Shown here: one piece after another, positions 53,403 through 62,158 of the stretch
How positions within the stretch are numbered: the stretch's first letter is position 1
Layout: each line of letters begins with the position of its first letter
Origin: Pseudomonadota bacterium
Lineage (GTDB): Bacteria; Myxococcota; Myxococcia; Myxococcales; Myxococcaceae
Direction of reading: 5' to 3'
Length of the DNA: 64,000 nucleotides
Assembly: GCA_023423535.1 (NCBI GenBank)
Contig: JAFAFL010000091.1
Coordinates: forward strand, 100,804-164,803
The notes under the pieces: model-generated
Told to the model about the DNA's origin: nothing
Database searches by the model: none
The model's input: the letters and a program-made list of their open reading frames with translations, nothing else
Position numbers and translations under genes: made by a program

Positions 53403-54209
53403 TCAACCGCCGAGCACCTGCCGCAGCAGATCCGGCCGGTCGGTCATGATCCCGCCCACGCCCAGTGCGATCAGCGCCCGCATGTCGTCGGGATCATCGA
53501 CCGTCCACACATTGACCCACTTGCCGTGGGCGCGGGCCGCAGCGATCAGCGCGTCGTCCACGATCGTCATCCCGTTCCAGCGCAGCGGGACGTCGAGCAC
53601 GGTGAAGCGCGCGTCTTCCGGCGGCGTCTCGCCCGCGCGCACCGCGAGCACAAAGGAGACGAGCGCATCGCGCGGGTAGAAGTGCGCGCACTCCGGAAGC
53701 AGCTCCACGAGCCGCGCCGCCTGCGCATCGTCCACGGTGCCCACGCACACGCGCGAAAGGGCGGAGGCGCGCCGCAGCTCCTCCGCCACCCGCGCCTCGA
53801 TCCCCGGGATCGCGCGCTTGACGTCGATGTTGAAGCGCAGCGCGGGCGCTCCGAACGTCTCCAGGACCTCGCGCAGGGTGGGGATGCGCACGCCCTTCCC
53901 GCGGAAGGGAAAGGTCCTCCCGCCGTCGCGCGAGAAGTGGAACCCGGCATCGAGCCGCTGCAGCTCCGCCAGCGTGTGGTCGCGCACGTCGCCGCGCCCA
54001 TCGGTGCACCGATCGACCGTCGCGTCGTGACAGACCACCACCACGTCGTCGCGCGTGAGCTGCACGTCGAGCTCCAGCAGGTCCGTTCGCCAGGTCCCGA
54101 GCGCCTCGCGGAAGGCGACGAGCGTGTTCTCCGGCGCCAGCGCCGCGCCGCCGCGGTGGGAGGCGTGAAGCGGCGCGCGCTCGTGCAGGCCTGCGAAGAA
54201 GAGACTCAC
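53403..54209 (-). CDS. Glycerophosphodiester phosphodiesterase
   Basis: Hydrolyses glycerophosphodiesters to glycerol-3-phosphate and an alcohol. The 268-residue TIM-barrel protein has the catalytic blocks HRGGAALAPENTLVAFREAL and DLLELDVQLTRDDVVVVCHD with the His, Glu and Asp residues in place, RFNIDVKR, and WTVDDPDDMRALIALGVGG at the end. No signal peptide, so it is cytoplasmic. GTG 54209 overlaps the sensor-kinase stop (GTGA), so it is translationally coupled to a signalling protein; lipid turnover may be controlled by it. Confidence 0.88.
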   Translation of the reverse strand: MSLFFAGLHERAPLHASHRGGAALAPENTLVAFREALGTWRTDLLELDVQLTRDDVVVVCHDATVDRCTDGRGDVRDHTLAELQRLDAGFHFSRDGGRTFPFRGKGVRIPTLREVLETFGAPALRFNIDVKRAIPGIEARVAEELRRASALSRVCVGTVDDAQAARLVELLPECAHFYPRDALVSFVLAVRAGETPPEDARFTVLDVPLRWNGMTIVDDALIAAARAHGKWVNVWTVDDPDDMRALIALGVGGIMTDRPDLLRQVLGG

Positions 54210-56965
54210 GGAGGCCCCTCTTTCGGCAGCCACACGGTGAAGGTGGCGCCCTCGCCGGGCCTGCTCTGCACGCGCACCCAGCCGCCGGCGCTCTCCACGA
54301 TCTGACGCGTGATCCACAGCCCGAGCCCCAGCCCGCCGTACGCCCTCGCTGCCACCGCGCGTTCGAAGCGCTCGAAGATGCGCGCCTGCTGGTCCGGCGG
54401 GATGCCGATGCCGTGGTCGCGGACCTCCACCAGCCCGCCGCCGCTCTCCTCGCGCACCTCCACGTGGATGGGCTTGCCGTGTCCGTACTTCAGCGCGTTG
54501 GAGATGAGGTTCGTCACCACCTGCTCGAGCCGCAGGCGGTCCCACACGCCGGGGATGGCGCCGGCGCTGCGGATTTGAAGGGGAGAGCCCACCGCCTGGG
54601 CCGGCTCCAAAAGGCGCATCGCGGCCTCGCGAACGATCTCGTCGAAGTCTCCCGGCTCCGGATCGAGCGTCAGCCGCGCGCCGGTGATCCGCGACACGTC
54701 GAGCAGCTGAGAGACCAGCTTGTCCAGGCGTGACGCGGCCCGGAGCGCCTTCACCACCCGCGGCGAGAGGGGGGCGTCCGGGATCGCCTTCGCGATCGTC
54801 GCACCGTTCTGGAGCTGCAGGAGCAGCGCGGTGAGCGGCGTCTTCAGCTCGTGGCCCGCCATGGCGAGGAATTCGTCGCGCGCGTCCACCGCCGCCTGCA
54901 GATCCCGGTAGAGCCGCGCGTTCTGGTACGCCTGCGCCGCGCGCTGTCCCAGCTCGGTGGCAAAGCGCAGATCCTCTTCGGTGTAGCGCCGCTCGGACTC
55001 GCTCCACACCAGCGTCAGCGCGCCGAAGGTCTCTCCGCCGGCCTGCAGCGGCACCACCATGAAGGAGCGGATCCCCAGACGCCGGAGGTCCGCCAGGTGC
55101 TCCGGGCTCTGCGCGCCGGCCACCAGCGCCTCTTCCGGGACGTGGGGCACGAGCAGCGGCTTCCCCGTGCGCAGCACCTCCGACGTTGCGTCCGCGCCCT
55201 CCTTCTCCGGTGGATACTTGCGGCGGAACTCGCGGGCGAAGGCCGCACGCGCCGGGTCCGTGTGCGCGACCGCGGCCTGCCGCATCGAACCCTCCGGTCC
55301 GAGCATGTCGATCGCACACCAGTCGCCGATGCGGGGCACCGCCTGCTGCGCGAGATCCTCGAGGACCCTGTCCGCATCGAGCGTGCGCGAGAGCAGCTCC
55401 CCGGCCTCGGCGAGAAAGAGCCGGTGCTCGAGCCGCGTGCGCTCCGCGGCGAGAAGGCGCACCCGCTCCAGCGCCACCGCGCACTGCAGCGCGAGCGACT
55501 CGAGCAGGACGCGCTCTTCCGGCGAGAAGGGATGCGCCTGGGTGAACCCGAGCGAGAGCGCGCCGAGCACCCGATCCCCGGAGAGCAGCGGCAGCGTCGC
55601 CACCGCGGACGAGGCCAGCGGCACGCGCTCGTCGGCGAGCTCCGGGGCGGCAGCGCGGACCGCCGCCGGGGTCTCCATGTAGAGGGCCCGCCGTTCCTGC
55701 AGCGCGCGGCCCAGCGGGTGCGAGGGATCGGTGCTCACGTACCGCAGCGCGCGCGCCACGTCCGCCGAGACACCTTCGGCGAGGATGAGCAGCGCCCGGT
55801 TGCCGCCGTTCATCTGCGAGAACACCGCGCCCGCGTCCGCGTTGGCCGCCCTCAGCGAGCCGTGCAGGCCCACCCGCATCACCGACTCTTCGTCCGCGCA
55901 CGCCGCCAGCGCCGCGGTGTAGGCCTGCAGCCGGGCCTCGCGCGCCGCCGCCTGCTCCGCGGCGAGCCGCGCCCGCCGCTCGAGGTCGAAGAGCACCGCG
56001 CGCCCCGCCGCAAGGCCCGCTCTCTCCGCCAGATCCTGCAGCAACGAGAGGTCGCGCTCGGTGAAGGGCGGTCCCCCGTGCCTGACCGAGGTGAGCACGC
56101 CGCGCCTGCGCCCGGCGATGTCCAGCGGCACCATCATCAGGCTGTGGAAGGGGATGCGTTCGAAGGCCTCTCGCTGCTCCGGGCCCAGCCTCTGCCGGTA
56201 GCTCTCCGCATCGAGGCGGGGGAGGAACACCGCTCGCCCGGTCTCGAGCACCTCGCGGGTAAAGCCTTCCCCCGCGGTGGGTGGCGCCTTCGCGAGCAGC
56301 GTCTCCACCAACGGCAGCTGCGACGGGTCCCGGTGGTGGACGGTGAGGTACTCGAGCGTCTTCCCGTCTTCGGTGAGCAGCGACGCGAGGCAGGTGTCGC
56401 CCACCGCGCTCACCACCAGCGCGCAGATCTCCCGCATCAACGCGCGCACGTCCCCGGTCGCGCCCGCCAGCGTCCGGGAGGCCTCGGAGAGGACGCGCAG
56501 CCGGTGCGCGAGGTCCGCCGCCTCGCCCTCGGTGCGCCGGCGCTCGGTCACGTCCTCGAGTTCGAAGAGCACGAGGTCCGAGGGCAGCTCGGCAGTGCCC
56601 TCCGCGGCCTCGTCCGACTCGGCGCCCGGTGCCGGTACCGGCAGTCGTGAGGCGAGGTAGCGCACGCTCCGGAGCGTGCCGGAGAAGGAGAGCTCCACCT
56701 CGTTCGTCAGCTGCTCGCGGCCCTCCAACGCGGAGCGGATGTCTGCACGCCAGCGCTCGGCCAGCGCCGCGGGAACGAGCCCCTCGAGCTGAGCGCCCTC
56801 GACCCTCTCCAGCGGGCGACCGAGGAGCGCCGCGAGGGGCTCGGTGGCGAAGAGGCAATGCCCCTCTGCGCTGAACACGGCGAACGTCCCGTGCGCGGAG
56901 CGGAGCACCCGCGAGGCGAGCTCCTGGCGGAGGGGGCGCTGTCCCGGTTCCGGTGGAGGTCGCAC
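54206..56965 (-). CDS. Soluble sensor histidine kinase with PAS and three GAF domains
   Basis: A 919-residue histidine kinase without visible membrane segments. Order: PAS-like (about 20-140), GAF (about 165-325), GAF (about 345-500), GAF (about 515-675), HisKA with FLAMAGHELKTPLTALLLQL (about 695), and HATPase with VVTNLISNALKYG, VEVRDHGIGIPP and GLGLGLWITRQIVESAGG. The receiver protein is not adjacent. It is the promoter-proximal gene of a pair with the glycerophosphodiesterase. GTG 56965 is the start. Signal unknown; multiple GAF domains suggest small-molecule sensing. Confidence 0.88.
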   Translation of the reverse strand: MRPPPEPGQRPLRQELASRVLRSAHGTFAVFSAEGHCLFATEPLAALLGRPLERVEGAQLEGLVPAALAERWRADIRSALEGREQLTNEVELSFSGTLRSVRYLASRLPVPAPGAESDEAAEGTAELPSDLVLFELEDVTERRRTEGEAADLAHRLRVLSEASRTLAGATGDVRALMREICALVVSAVGDTCLASLLTEDGKTLEYLTVHHRDPSQLPLVETLLAKAPPTAGEGFTREVLETGRAVFLPRLDAESYRQRLGPEQREAFERIPFHSLMMVPLDIAGRRRGVLTSVRHGGPPFTERDLSLLQDLAERAGLAAGRAVLFDLERRARLAAEQAAAREARLQAYTAALAACADEESVMRVGLHGSLRAANADAGAVFSQMNGGNRALLILAEGVSADVARALRYVSTDPSHPLGRALQERRALYMETPAAVRAAAPELADERVPLASSAVATLPLLSGDRVLGALSLGFTQAHPFSPEERVLLESLALQCAVALERVRLLAAERTRLEHRLFLAEAGELLSRTLDADRVLEDLAQQAVPRIGDWCAIDMLGPEGSMRQAAVAHTDPARAAFAREFRRKYPPEKEGADATSEVLRTGKPLLVPHVPEEALVAGAQSPEHLADLRRLGIRSFMVVPLQAGGETFGALTLVWSESERRYTEEDLRFATELGQRAAQAYQNARLYRDLQAAVDARDEFLAMAGHELKTPLTALLLQLQNGATIAKAIPDAPLSPRVVKALRAASRLDKLVSQLLDVSRITGARLTLDPEPGDFDEIVREAAMRLLEPAQAVGSPLQIRSAGAIPGVWDRLRLEQVVTNLISNALKYGHGKPIHVEVREESGGGLVEVRDHGIGIPPDQQARIFERFERAVAARAYGGLGLGLWITRQIVESAGGWVRVQSRPGEGATFTVWLPKEGPP

Positions 56966-57020
56966 TCACCCTCACTCTACAGGGGGAACGACCGCTCCGG
57001 CAGACGCTCTCACCGAACGT

Positions 57021-58217
57021 TCAGCGCTCCACCGTCACCGCGATGCCCTGGCCCACGCCGATGCACATCGTCGCCAGGCCGCGCTTCTGACCGCGCCGCC
57101 GCAGCTCGTGCACCAGCGTGCCGAGGATCCGCGAGCCGCTCGAGCCCAGCGGATGCCCGAGCGCGATGCCGCCGCCGTTCGGATTGACCTTCGTGGGGTC
57201 CAGCTCGAGGTCGCGCATGCACGCGAGCGCCTGCGCCGCGAAGGCCTCGTTGAGCTCGATGAGGTCGAGGTCCGCCGCCGTCCAGCCCGCGCGCTGCAGC
57301 GCCTTGCGCGACGCCGGCACCGGACCCACGCCCATCAGCCGCGGATCCACGCCCGCGGTCCCCGAGGAGACGATCCGCGCCAGGGGCTCGCGTCCGAACT
57401 CCTTGAGCATCCGCTCGCTGCAGAGCAGCACCGCCGAGGCGCCGTCGTTCAGCGTGGAGGAGTTTCCGGCCGTCACGCTGCCGCCCTTGCGGAAGACCGG
57501 CCGCAACGTGCCGAGCTTCTCCAGCGTGCTGTCCGCGCGCGGCCCCTCGTCGGCCTCGAAGCGCACCGCCGGTCCCTTCTTCTGCGGCAGCTCCACCGCG
57601 ACGAGCTCGTCCGCGAAGCGCCCCGCCGCCTGCGCCGCGACCGCCTTCTGATGAGAGGCGAGGGCGAACGCGTCCTGATCTTCGCGCGAGATGCTCCACT
57701 TCTCCGCCACGTTCTCCGCGGTCTCGCCCATCTGCTCGAGCGGGAAGAGCGCCTCCAGCTTCGGGTTCGGATACCGCCAGCCGAGCGAGGTATCGAAGAG
57801 CTCCCACTTGCCGGTGGGGAACCCGTCCGGCGGCTTCGGCATCGACCACGGCGCGCGCGTCATCGACTCCACGCCGCCGCAGACGACGACGTCCGCATCC
57901 CCGGTGGCGATCATCCGCGCGCCCTGCACCACGGCCTCGAGCCCGCTGCCGCAGAGCCGGTTCACCGTCACCGCCGGCACCGCCTGCGGAAAGCCCGCGA
58001 GCAGCGACGCCATGCGCGCCACGTTGCGGTTGTCCTCGCCCGCCTGGTTCGCGCAGCCGAGATAGACCTCGTCGATCCGCGCCGGATCGAGGCCCGTCCG
58101 TTCCACCAGCGCGCGCAGCACGTGCGCCGCCAGATCGTCCGGGCGGACCTCCTTCAACGCGCCCTTGTGCCGGCCGATGGGCGTGCGAACAGCGTCGACG
58201 ATGAAGGCGTGGCTCAC
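57021..58217 (-). CDS. Acetyl-CoA acyltransferase, 3-oxoadipyl-CoA-type thiolase
   Basis: A 398-residue thiolase. The active Cys is in [16 protein letters not shown], the other catalytic residues are in [17 protein letters not shown] and [11 protein letters not shown], and [16 protein letters not shown] is typical of PcaF/PaaJ thiolases. It would cleave 3-oxoadipyl-CoA to succinyl-CoA and acetyl-CoA, the last step of box and phenylacetate pathways; a general fatty-acid role is not excluded. GTG 58217 follows GGGAGAG. It lies 27 bp after an MDR-oxidoreductase gene. Confidence 0.88.
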   Translation of the reverse strand: MSHAFIVDAVRTPIGRHKGALKEVRPDDLAAHVLRALVERTGLDPARIDEVYLGCANQAGEDNRNVARMASLLAGFPQAVPAVTVNRLCGSGLEAVVQGARMIATGDADVVVCGGVESMTRAPWSMPKPPDGFPTGKWELFDTSLGWRYPNPKLEALFPLEQMGETAENVAEKWSISREDQDAFALASHQKAVAAQAAGRFADELVAVELPQKKGPAVRFEADEGPRADSTLEKLGTLRPVFRKGGSVTAGNSSTLNDGASAVLLCSERMLKEFGREPLARIVSSGTAGVDPRLMGVGPVPASRKALQRAGWTAADLDLIELNEAFAAQALACMRDLELDPTKVNPNGGGIALGHPLGSSGSRILGTLVHELRRRGQKRGLATMCIGVGQGIAVTVER

Positions 58218-58244
58218 GGTGATCTCTCCCTGAAAGGACAACGG

Positions 58245-59273
58245 CTACGGGGTCAGCACCACGTTCCCGAACTGGGCGCGGTTCTCCAGCATCGCGTGTG
58301 CCTCGGCAGCGCGCTCCAGTGGAAGCACACGGTCGAGCACCGGCCGCAACTTCCCATCCTTCACCAGCTCGAGGATGCGGAACAGGTCGCCCTTCGACCC
58401 CATGGTGGAGCCGAGCAGCGAGATGCGTTTGTAGAACAGCACCCGCAGGTCGATCTTCACCTCGTGACCGGTGGTCGCCCCGCAGGTGACCAGGCGGCCG
58501 CCGTAAGGGAGGCAGGCCACGCTCTTGTCGAAGGTCGCCGCGCCCACGTGCTCGAAGACGACGTCCACCATCTTCCGGTCGGTGATCCGCTTCACCTCCG
58601 CGAGAAAGTCCGTCTCCGTGTAGTGGATGAGGTGGTCCGCACCGAGTTCCTTCGCCTTGTCGAGCTTCTCCTTCGACGACGCGGTGGCGATGACGGTGGC
58701 GCCCATGACCTTGGCGATCTGCACCGCCGCGCTGCCCACGCCACTTCCGGCGGCATGCACGAGCACCGTCTCCCCCGGCCGCAGCTGCGCGCGCCGCACG
58801 AGCATCGTCCACGCGGTGAGGAAGGTGAGGGGCAGGCACGCCGCCTCCTCGAAGGTCATCCCCGGCGGCTTCGGCAGGAGGTTCTGCCTCGGCACCGACA
58901 CGTACTCCGCGTAGCCGCCCGAGATGTGCTCGCCGATGATCTTGTAGTGGCGGCAGAGGTTGTCGTCCCCGAGCAGGCACTTCTCGCACGCGCCGCAGGA
59001 GAGCCCGGGGTTCACCAGCACCTCGGAGCCGACCTGCACGTCGGTCACCTCGCTGCCGACCTTCGCCACGACACCGGCAATGTCGCTTCCGAGGATGTGG
59101 GGCAGCGCGAGCTTCAGCCCCGGCCAGCCCTTCCGCACCCAGACGTCGAGGTGGTTCAGCGCCACCGCCTTCACCGCCACCAGCACGTCGCGAGCGCCCA
59201 CGTGCGGCTCCGGCATCTCGGCCAGCTCCAGGACCTCGCCCTCGCCATGGCGGCGGAACACGACTGCCTTCAT
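58245..59273 (-). CDS. Zinc-type medium-chain dehydrogenase/reductase
   Basis: A 342-residue MDR protein. The structural zinc-lobe has four Cys (NPGLSCGACEKCLLGDDNLC). In the catalytic site Asn replaces the usual first Cys (VALNHLDVWVRKGWPG), so catalytic zinc is unlikely and it may act as a quinone-reductase-like or enoyl-reductase-like enzyme. The NADP motif is AAGSGVGSAAVQIAKVMGA. The C-terminus (HAMLENRAQFGNVVLTP) is typical. First of a two-gene operon with the thiolase, so an acyl-CoA or semialdehyde substrate is possible. Confidence 0.8.
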   Translation of the reverse strand: MKAVVFRRHGEGEVLELAEMPEPHVGARDVLVAVKAVALNHLDVWVRKGWPGLKLALPHILGSDIAGVVAKVGSEVTDVQVGSEVLVNPGLSCGACEKCLLGDDNLCRHYKIIGEHISGGYAEYVSVPRQNLLPKPPGMTFEEAACLPLTFLTAWTMLVRRAQLRPGETVLVHAAGSGVGSAAVQIAKVMGATVIATASSKEKLDKAKELGADHLIHYTETDFLAEVKRITDRKMVDVVFEHVGAATFDKSVACLPYGGRLVTCGATTGHEVKIDLRVLFYKRISLLGSTMGSKGDLFRILELVKDGKLRPVLDRVLPLERAAEAHAMLENRAQFGNVVLTP

Positions 59274-59347
59274 TGCGTCACCTCATCTGCACTTCACAGG
59301 GCCGCGATTTCCCGGGCGCTTGTGGACCAGCGGGGGGCGCGGTATGA

Positions 59348-59368
59348 GCCGGCTGTTTTCAGGCCGGC
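59348..59368. promoter_or_regulatory. Inverted repeat in the divergent region
   Basis: GCCGGC, nine bases and GCCGGC lie in the 151-bp gap between the MDR gene and the lipoprotein gene at 59425. It could be an operator or a hairpin in either leader. Nothing else is clear in this gap. Confidence 0.3.
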
Positions 59369-59424
59369 GGGCGGAGGCGCTTGTAGGGGCGCACCCACCG
59401 AAAATCCACTGGAGAAGGTTGGCA

Positions 59425-60531
59425 ATGAATAAGGGACTTTTCGGCTCGGCGGTGCTTCTCGCCGCGGTGTTCTCGCTGGTGGCTTGCGGCCCCAGCCGTT
59501 CTGACGAAGACGCGGGCGTGGACGCGGGCCTGCTGCCTCCCGTGGGCGGCAACAAGGACGCCGGCACGAACGGGGACGGTGGCAACAACCCCGGCGACGG
59601 CGGCCAGACGAACGACGGGGGCACCGGCGACGGCGGCATCCAGCCGGATGACGGCGGCGTCTTCGAGGTGGAGATCGCAGACCTGCGCGGCCCCGGCGTT
59701 CCCTTCGGCTCGAAGGTGCGGCTGACGGACGCGGTGGTGAGCGCGGTGTCCTTCAACCTCGCCGGAGACGCGGGCATGGGCAACCCGCCGCCGTATCGCC
59801 AGGAGTTCTGGGTGACGGACCCGGCGAACCCGCAGCAGGGCATCTGGATCCGCAAGTTCTACACGGACAAGCCGGAGACGGACCTCCTCGAGGTCGGTGA
59901 CCAGATCACCGTCGAGGGCTGGTTCGGCACCGAGGGCCGCTTCAACGACCGCAGCGGCTACCGCCGGGTGGTGAAGAGCCAGTTCGACTTCCTGCCCTCC
60001 GCGGAGCGCGGGGACGCGGGCGTGATGGTCATCACCCAGACCGGCACCGTGGCTGCGCCGGCGGCAAACCAGGTGGCGGTGGGCGCCTTCGGCAACGCCG
60101 AGGACGGCACCGCGCGCGCCAACCCGGAGTACGCGGGCGGCTACGTGCACATCGAAGGTCCGCTGGAGATCACCAACCCGTCGCCGGCCGCGTTCAAGCG
60201 GGTGAGCGCGAACCCGAACGACACCGTGTACTTCGGCTTCGAGGTCTCGGGCGGCGTGCTCGTGAACAACTACAAGACCTTCCAGGCGGACGGCGGCTGC
60301 GCGTGGCGCGACGTGGCGCTCGACGCGGGCACCCAGGGCCAGAAGGTCGTCTTCCAGGCGGTGCGCGGCGTGTGGGACTCCTACACCCACGCCCCGTGTG
60401 CGGACGGCGGCACCGCGTCGAACTGCTTCCGCGACGAGGGCTCGGTCCCCGGCACCACGAACCAGTGGACCTACGTCATCTACCCGCAGAGCTGCGACGA
60501 CTACGTCGGCGGACAGGTGGTCGCCCAGTAG
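59425..60531 (+). CDS. Lipoprotein with Asp/Gly-rich spacer, function unknown
   Basis: A 368-residue predicted lipoprotein: signal peptide FGSAVLLAAVFSLVACGP, a spacer of Asp-Ala-Gly and Gly-Asp repeats (DEDAGVDAGLLPP, NGDGGNNPGDGGQTNDGG), then a beta-rich domain (ADLRGPGVPFGSKVRLTDAV, WVTDPANPQQGIWIRKFYTD, DQITVEGWFGTEGRFND) that may be an OB-fold-like module seen in myxobacterial surface proteins. ATG 59425 follows GGAGAAGG. It sits upstream of the acyl-CoA genes but is unlikely to belong to the same pathway. Confidence 0.65.
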   Translation: MNKGLFGSAVLLAAVFSLVACGPSRSDEDAGVDAGLLPPVGGNKDAGTNGDGGNNPGDGGQTNDGGTGDGGIQPDDGGVFEVEIADLRGPGVPFGSKVRLTDAVVSAVSFNLAGDAGMGNPPPYRQEFWVTDPANPQQGIWIRKFYTDKPETDLLEVGDQITVEGWFGTEGRFNDRSGYRRVVKSQFDFLPSAERGDAGVMVITQTGTVAAPAANQVAVGAFGNAEDGTARANPEYAGGYVHIEGPLEITNPSPAAFKRVSANPNDTVYFGFEVSGGVLVNNYKTFQADGGCAWRDVALDAGTQGQKVVFQAVRGVWDSYTHAPCADGGTASNCFRDEGSVPGTTNQWTYVIYPQSCDDYVGGQVVAQ

Positions 60532-60548
60532 TAGTAAGAGCCTCCTCC

Positions 60549-61298
60549 ATGGCCACGATCGACGTGACGGTGGAGGAGGGTGTCGCACATCTGGAGCTGA
60601 CGCGTCCGGAGGTGCGCAACGCGATCAACCTCGAGATGCTCGAGGCGCTTCACGAAGCGCTGGACGGGCTCTCGAGACGCGACGACGTGCGAGCGCTGGT
60701 GCTCTCCGGAAGGGGCGGCAAGGCGTTCGCGGGCGGCGCGGACATCGCGGAGCTGCGTGCGCGCACGCACAAGGAGGCGTTCTTCGCGCTGAACGCCTCG
60801 CTCTTCCAGAAGGTGGAGGACTTCCCCCGGCCGACCGTTGCGGCGGTCGAGGGCTATGCGCTGGGCGGCGGGCTGGAGCTCGCGCTCGCCTGTGATCTCC
60901 GGGTCGGCTCGCGCGCGGCGAAGGTGGGGCTGCCGGAGGTGGGGCTGGGCATCTATCCGGCGGCGGGCGGCACCTGGCGACTGCCCCGGCTGGTGGGCCT
61001 CGGCCGCGCGAAGGATCTCGTCTTCACCGGGCGGATCCTCGAGGCGGAGGAGGCCTTCGCCATCGGCCTCTTCGAGCGTCTGGTGGAGCCGGGGAGCGCG
61101 GTGAGCGAAGCGCGGAACATGGCGGCGCAGATCGCTCGCAACGCGCCTTTGGCGGTGCAGGTGGCGAAGGTGTCGCTCAACGCGCTGGCGCGGGGTGCGG
61201 ACCCGGGCAGCGTGGAGCGGCTGGGCCAGGCGCTCCTGTTCGATTCGCCGGAGAAGCACGCGCGGATGACCGCGTTCCTGGAGAAGAAGAAGGCATGA
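60549..61298 (+). CDS. Enoyl-CoA hydratase
   Basis: A 249-residue crotonase. The oxyanion-hole strands are KAFAGGADIAELRAR and VEGYALGGGLELALACDLRV, and the second catalytic acidic residue is in GLPEVGLGIYPAAGG. It hydrates trans-2-enoyl-CoA, and in the box route could act on dehydroadipyl-CoA. Its stop overlaps the ATG of the dehydrogenase (ATGA), so the two are a beta-oxidation pair. Confidence 0.88.
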   Translation: MATIDVTVEEGVAHLELTRPEVRNAINLEMLEALHEALDGLSRRDDVRALVLSGRGGKAFAGGADIAELRARTHKEAFFALNASLFQKVEDFPRPTVAAVEGYALGGGLELALACDLRVGSRAAKVGLPEVGLGIYPAAGGTWRLPRLVGLGRAKDLVFTGRILEAEEAFAIGLFERLVEPGSAVSEARNMAAQIARNAPLAVQVAKVSLNALARGADPGSVERLGQALLFDSPEKHARMTAFLEKKKA

Positions 61299-62143
61299 GC
61301 ATCGAGCGCATTGGCGTCGTCGGGGCGGGGACCATGGGCCACGGGATCGCGCACGTGGCTGCGACCGCGGGCTACGCCGTGATCCTCTACGACGTGACGG
61401 CGGAGGCGGCGGAGAAGGGGAAGGCGAAGATCAGCGCCAACCTCGCGAAGGGTGTGGAGAAGGGGAAGGTCACCGCGGAGGAGCGCGACGCGGCGCTCTC
61501 CCGGCTGGAGACGACCGGCGATCTGGAGAAGCTCGCGCCGTGCGGCATGGTCATCGAGGCCATCCCGGAGAGCCTTCCGCTGAAGCAGGCGCTCTTCCGC
61601 GACCTCTCGAGGATCTGCGGGCCGAAGGCGGTGCTGGCGACGAACACCTCGTCCCTGTCGCTGACGGAGATCGCCGCGTCCGCCACGAACCCGGAGCGGG
61701 TGGTGGGGATGCACTTCTTCAATCCCGTCCACCTGATGAAGCTCCTCGAGCTCGTCACCGCGTTCCAGACCTCCGAGGAGACGCTGGCCGCGGCGCGCGA
61801 GGTGGGCGAGCGGATGGGGAAGCAGACCATCACCGTGAAGGACCACCCGGGCTTTGCCTCGAGCCGGCTGGGGATCGCGCTGGGGATGGAGGCGATCAGG
61901 ATGGTGGAGGAGGGCGTGGCCTCCGCCGAGGACATCGACCGGGCGATGGAGCTGGGTTACGGCCACCCCATGGGCCCGCTGAAGCTGACCGACCTCGTGG
62001 GGCTCGACGTCCGGCTGGCAATTGCCGAGTACCTGTACGGAGAGCTCGGGTCGCCGACGTTCCGGCCCCCCCAGCTTCTCAAGAAGATGGTCAGGGCTGG
62101 TAAGCTGGGGAAGAAGTCGGGCCAGGGTTTCTATCGGTACTAG
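61295..62143 (+). CDS. 3-hydroxyacyl-CoA dehydrogenase (Hbd/PaaH type)
   Basis: A 282-residue NAD-dependent enzyme. The Rossmann start is IGVVGAGTMGHGIAHVA, the catalytic His-Glu pair is in GMHFFNPVHLMKLLELV, and the end GKLGKKSGQGFYRY is typical of 3-hydroxybutyryl-CoA dehydrogenase and PaaH. Coupled to the enoyl-CoA hydratase. Together with the thiolase at 57021 they could convert 3,4-dehydroadipyl-CoA to succinyl-CoA and acetyl-CoA. Confidence 0.9.
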   Translation: MSIERIGVVGAGTMGHGIAHVAATAGYAVILYDVTAEAAEKGKAKISANLAKGVEKGKVTAEERDAALSRLETTGDLEKLAPCGMVIEAIPESLPLKQALFRDLSRICGPKAVLATNTSSLSLTEIAASATNPERVVGMHFFNPVHLMKLLELVTAFQTSEETLAAAREVGERMGKQTITVKDHPGFASSRLGIALGMEAIRMVEEGVASAEDIDRAMELGYGHPMGPLKLTDLVGLDVRLAIAEYLYGELGSPTFRPPQLLKKMVRAGKLGKKSGQGFYRY

Positions 62144-62158
62144 AGACAGGATCTCACC

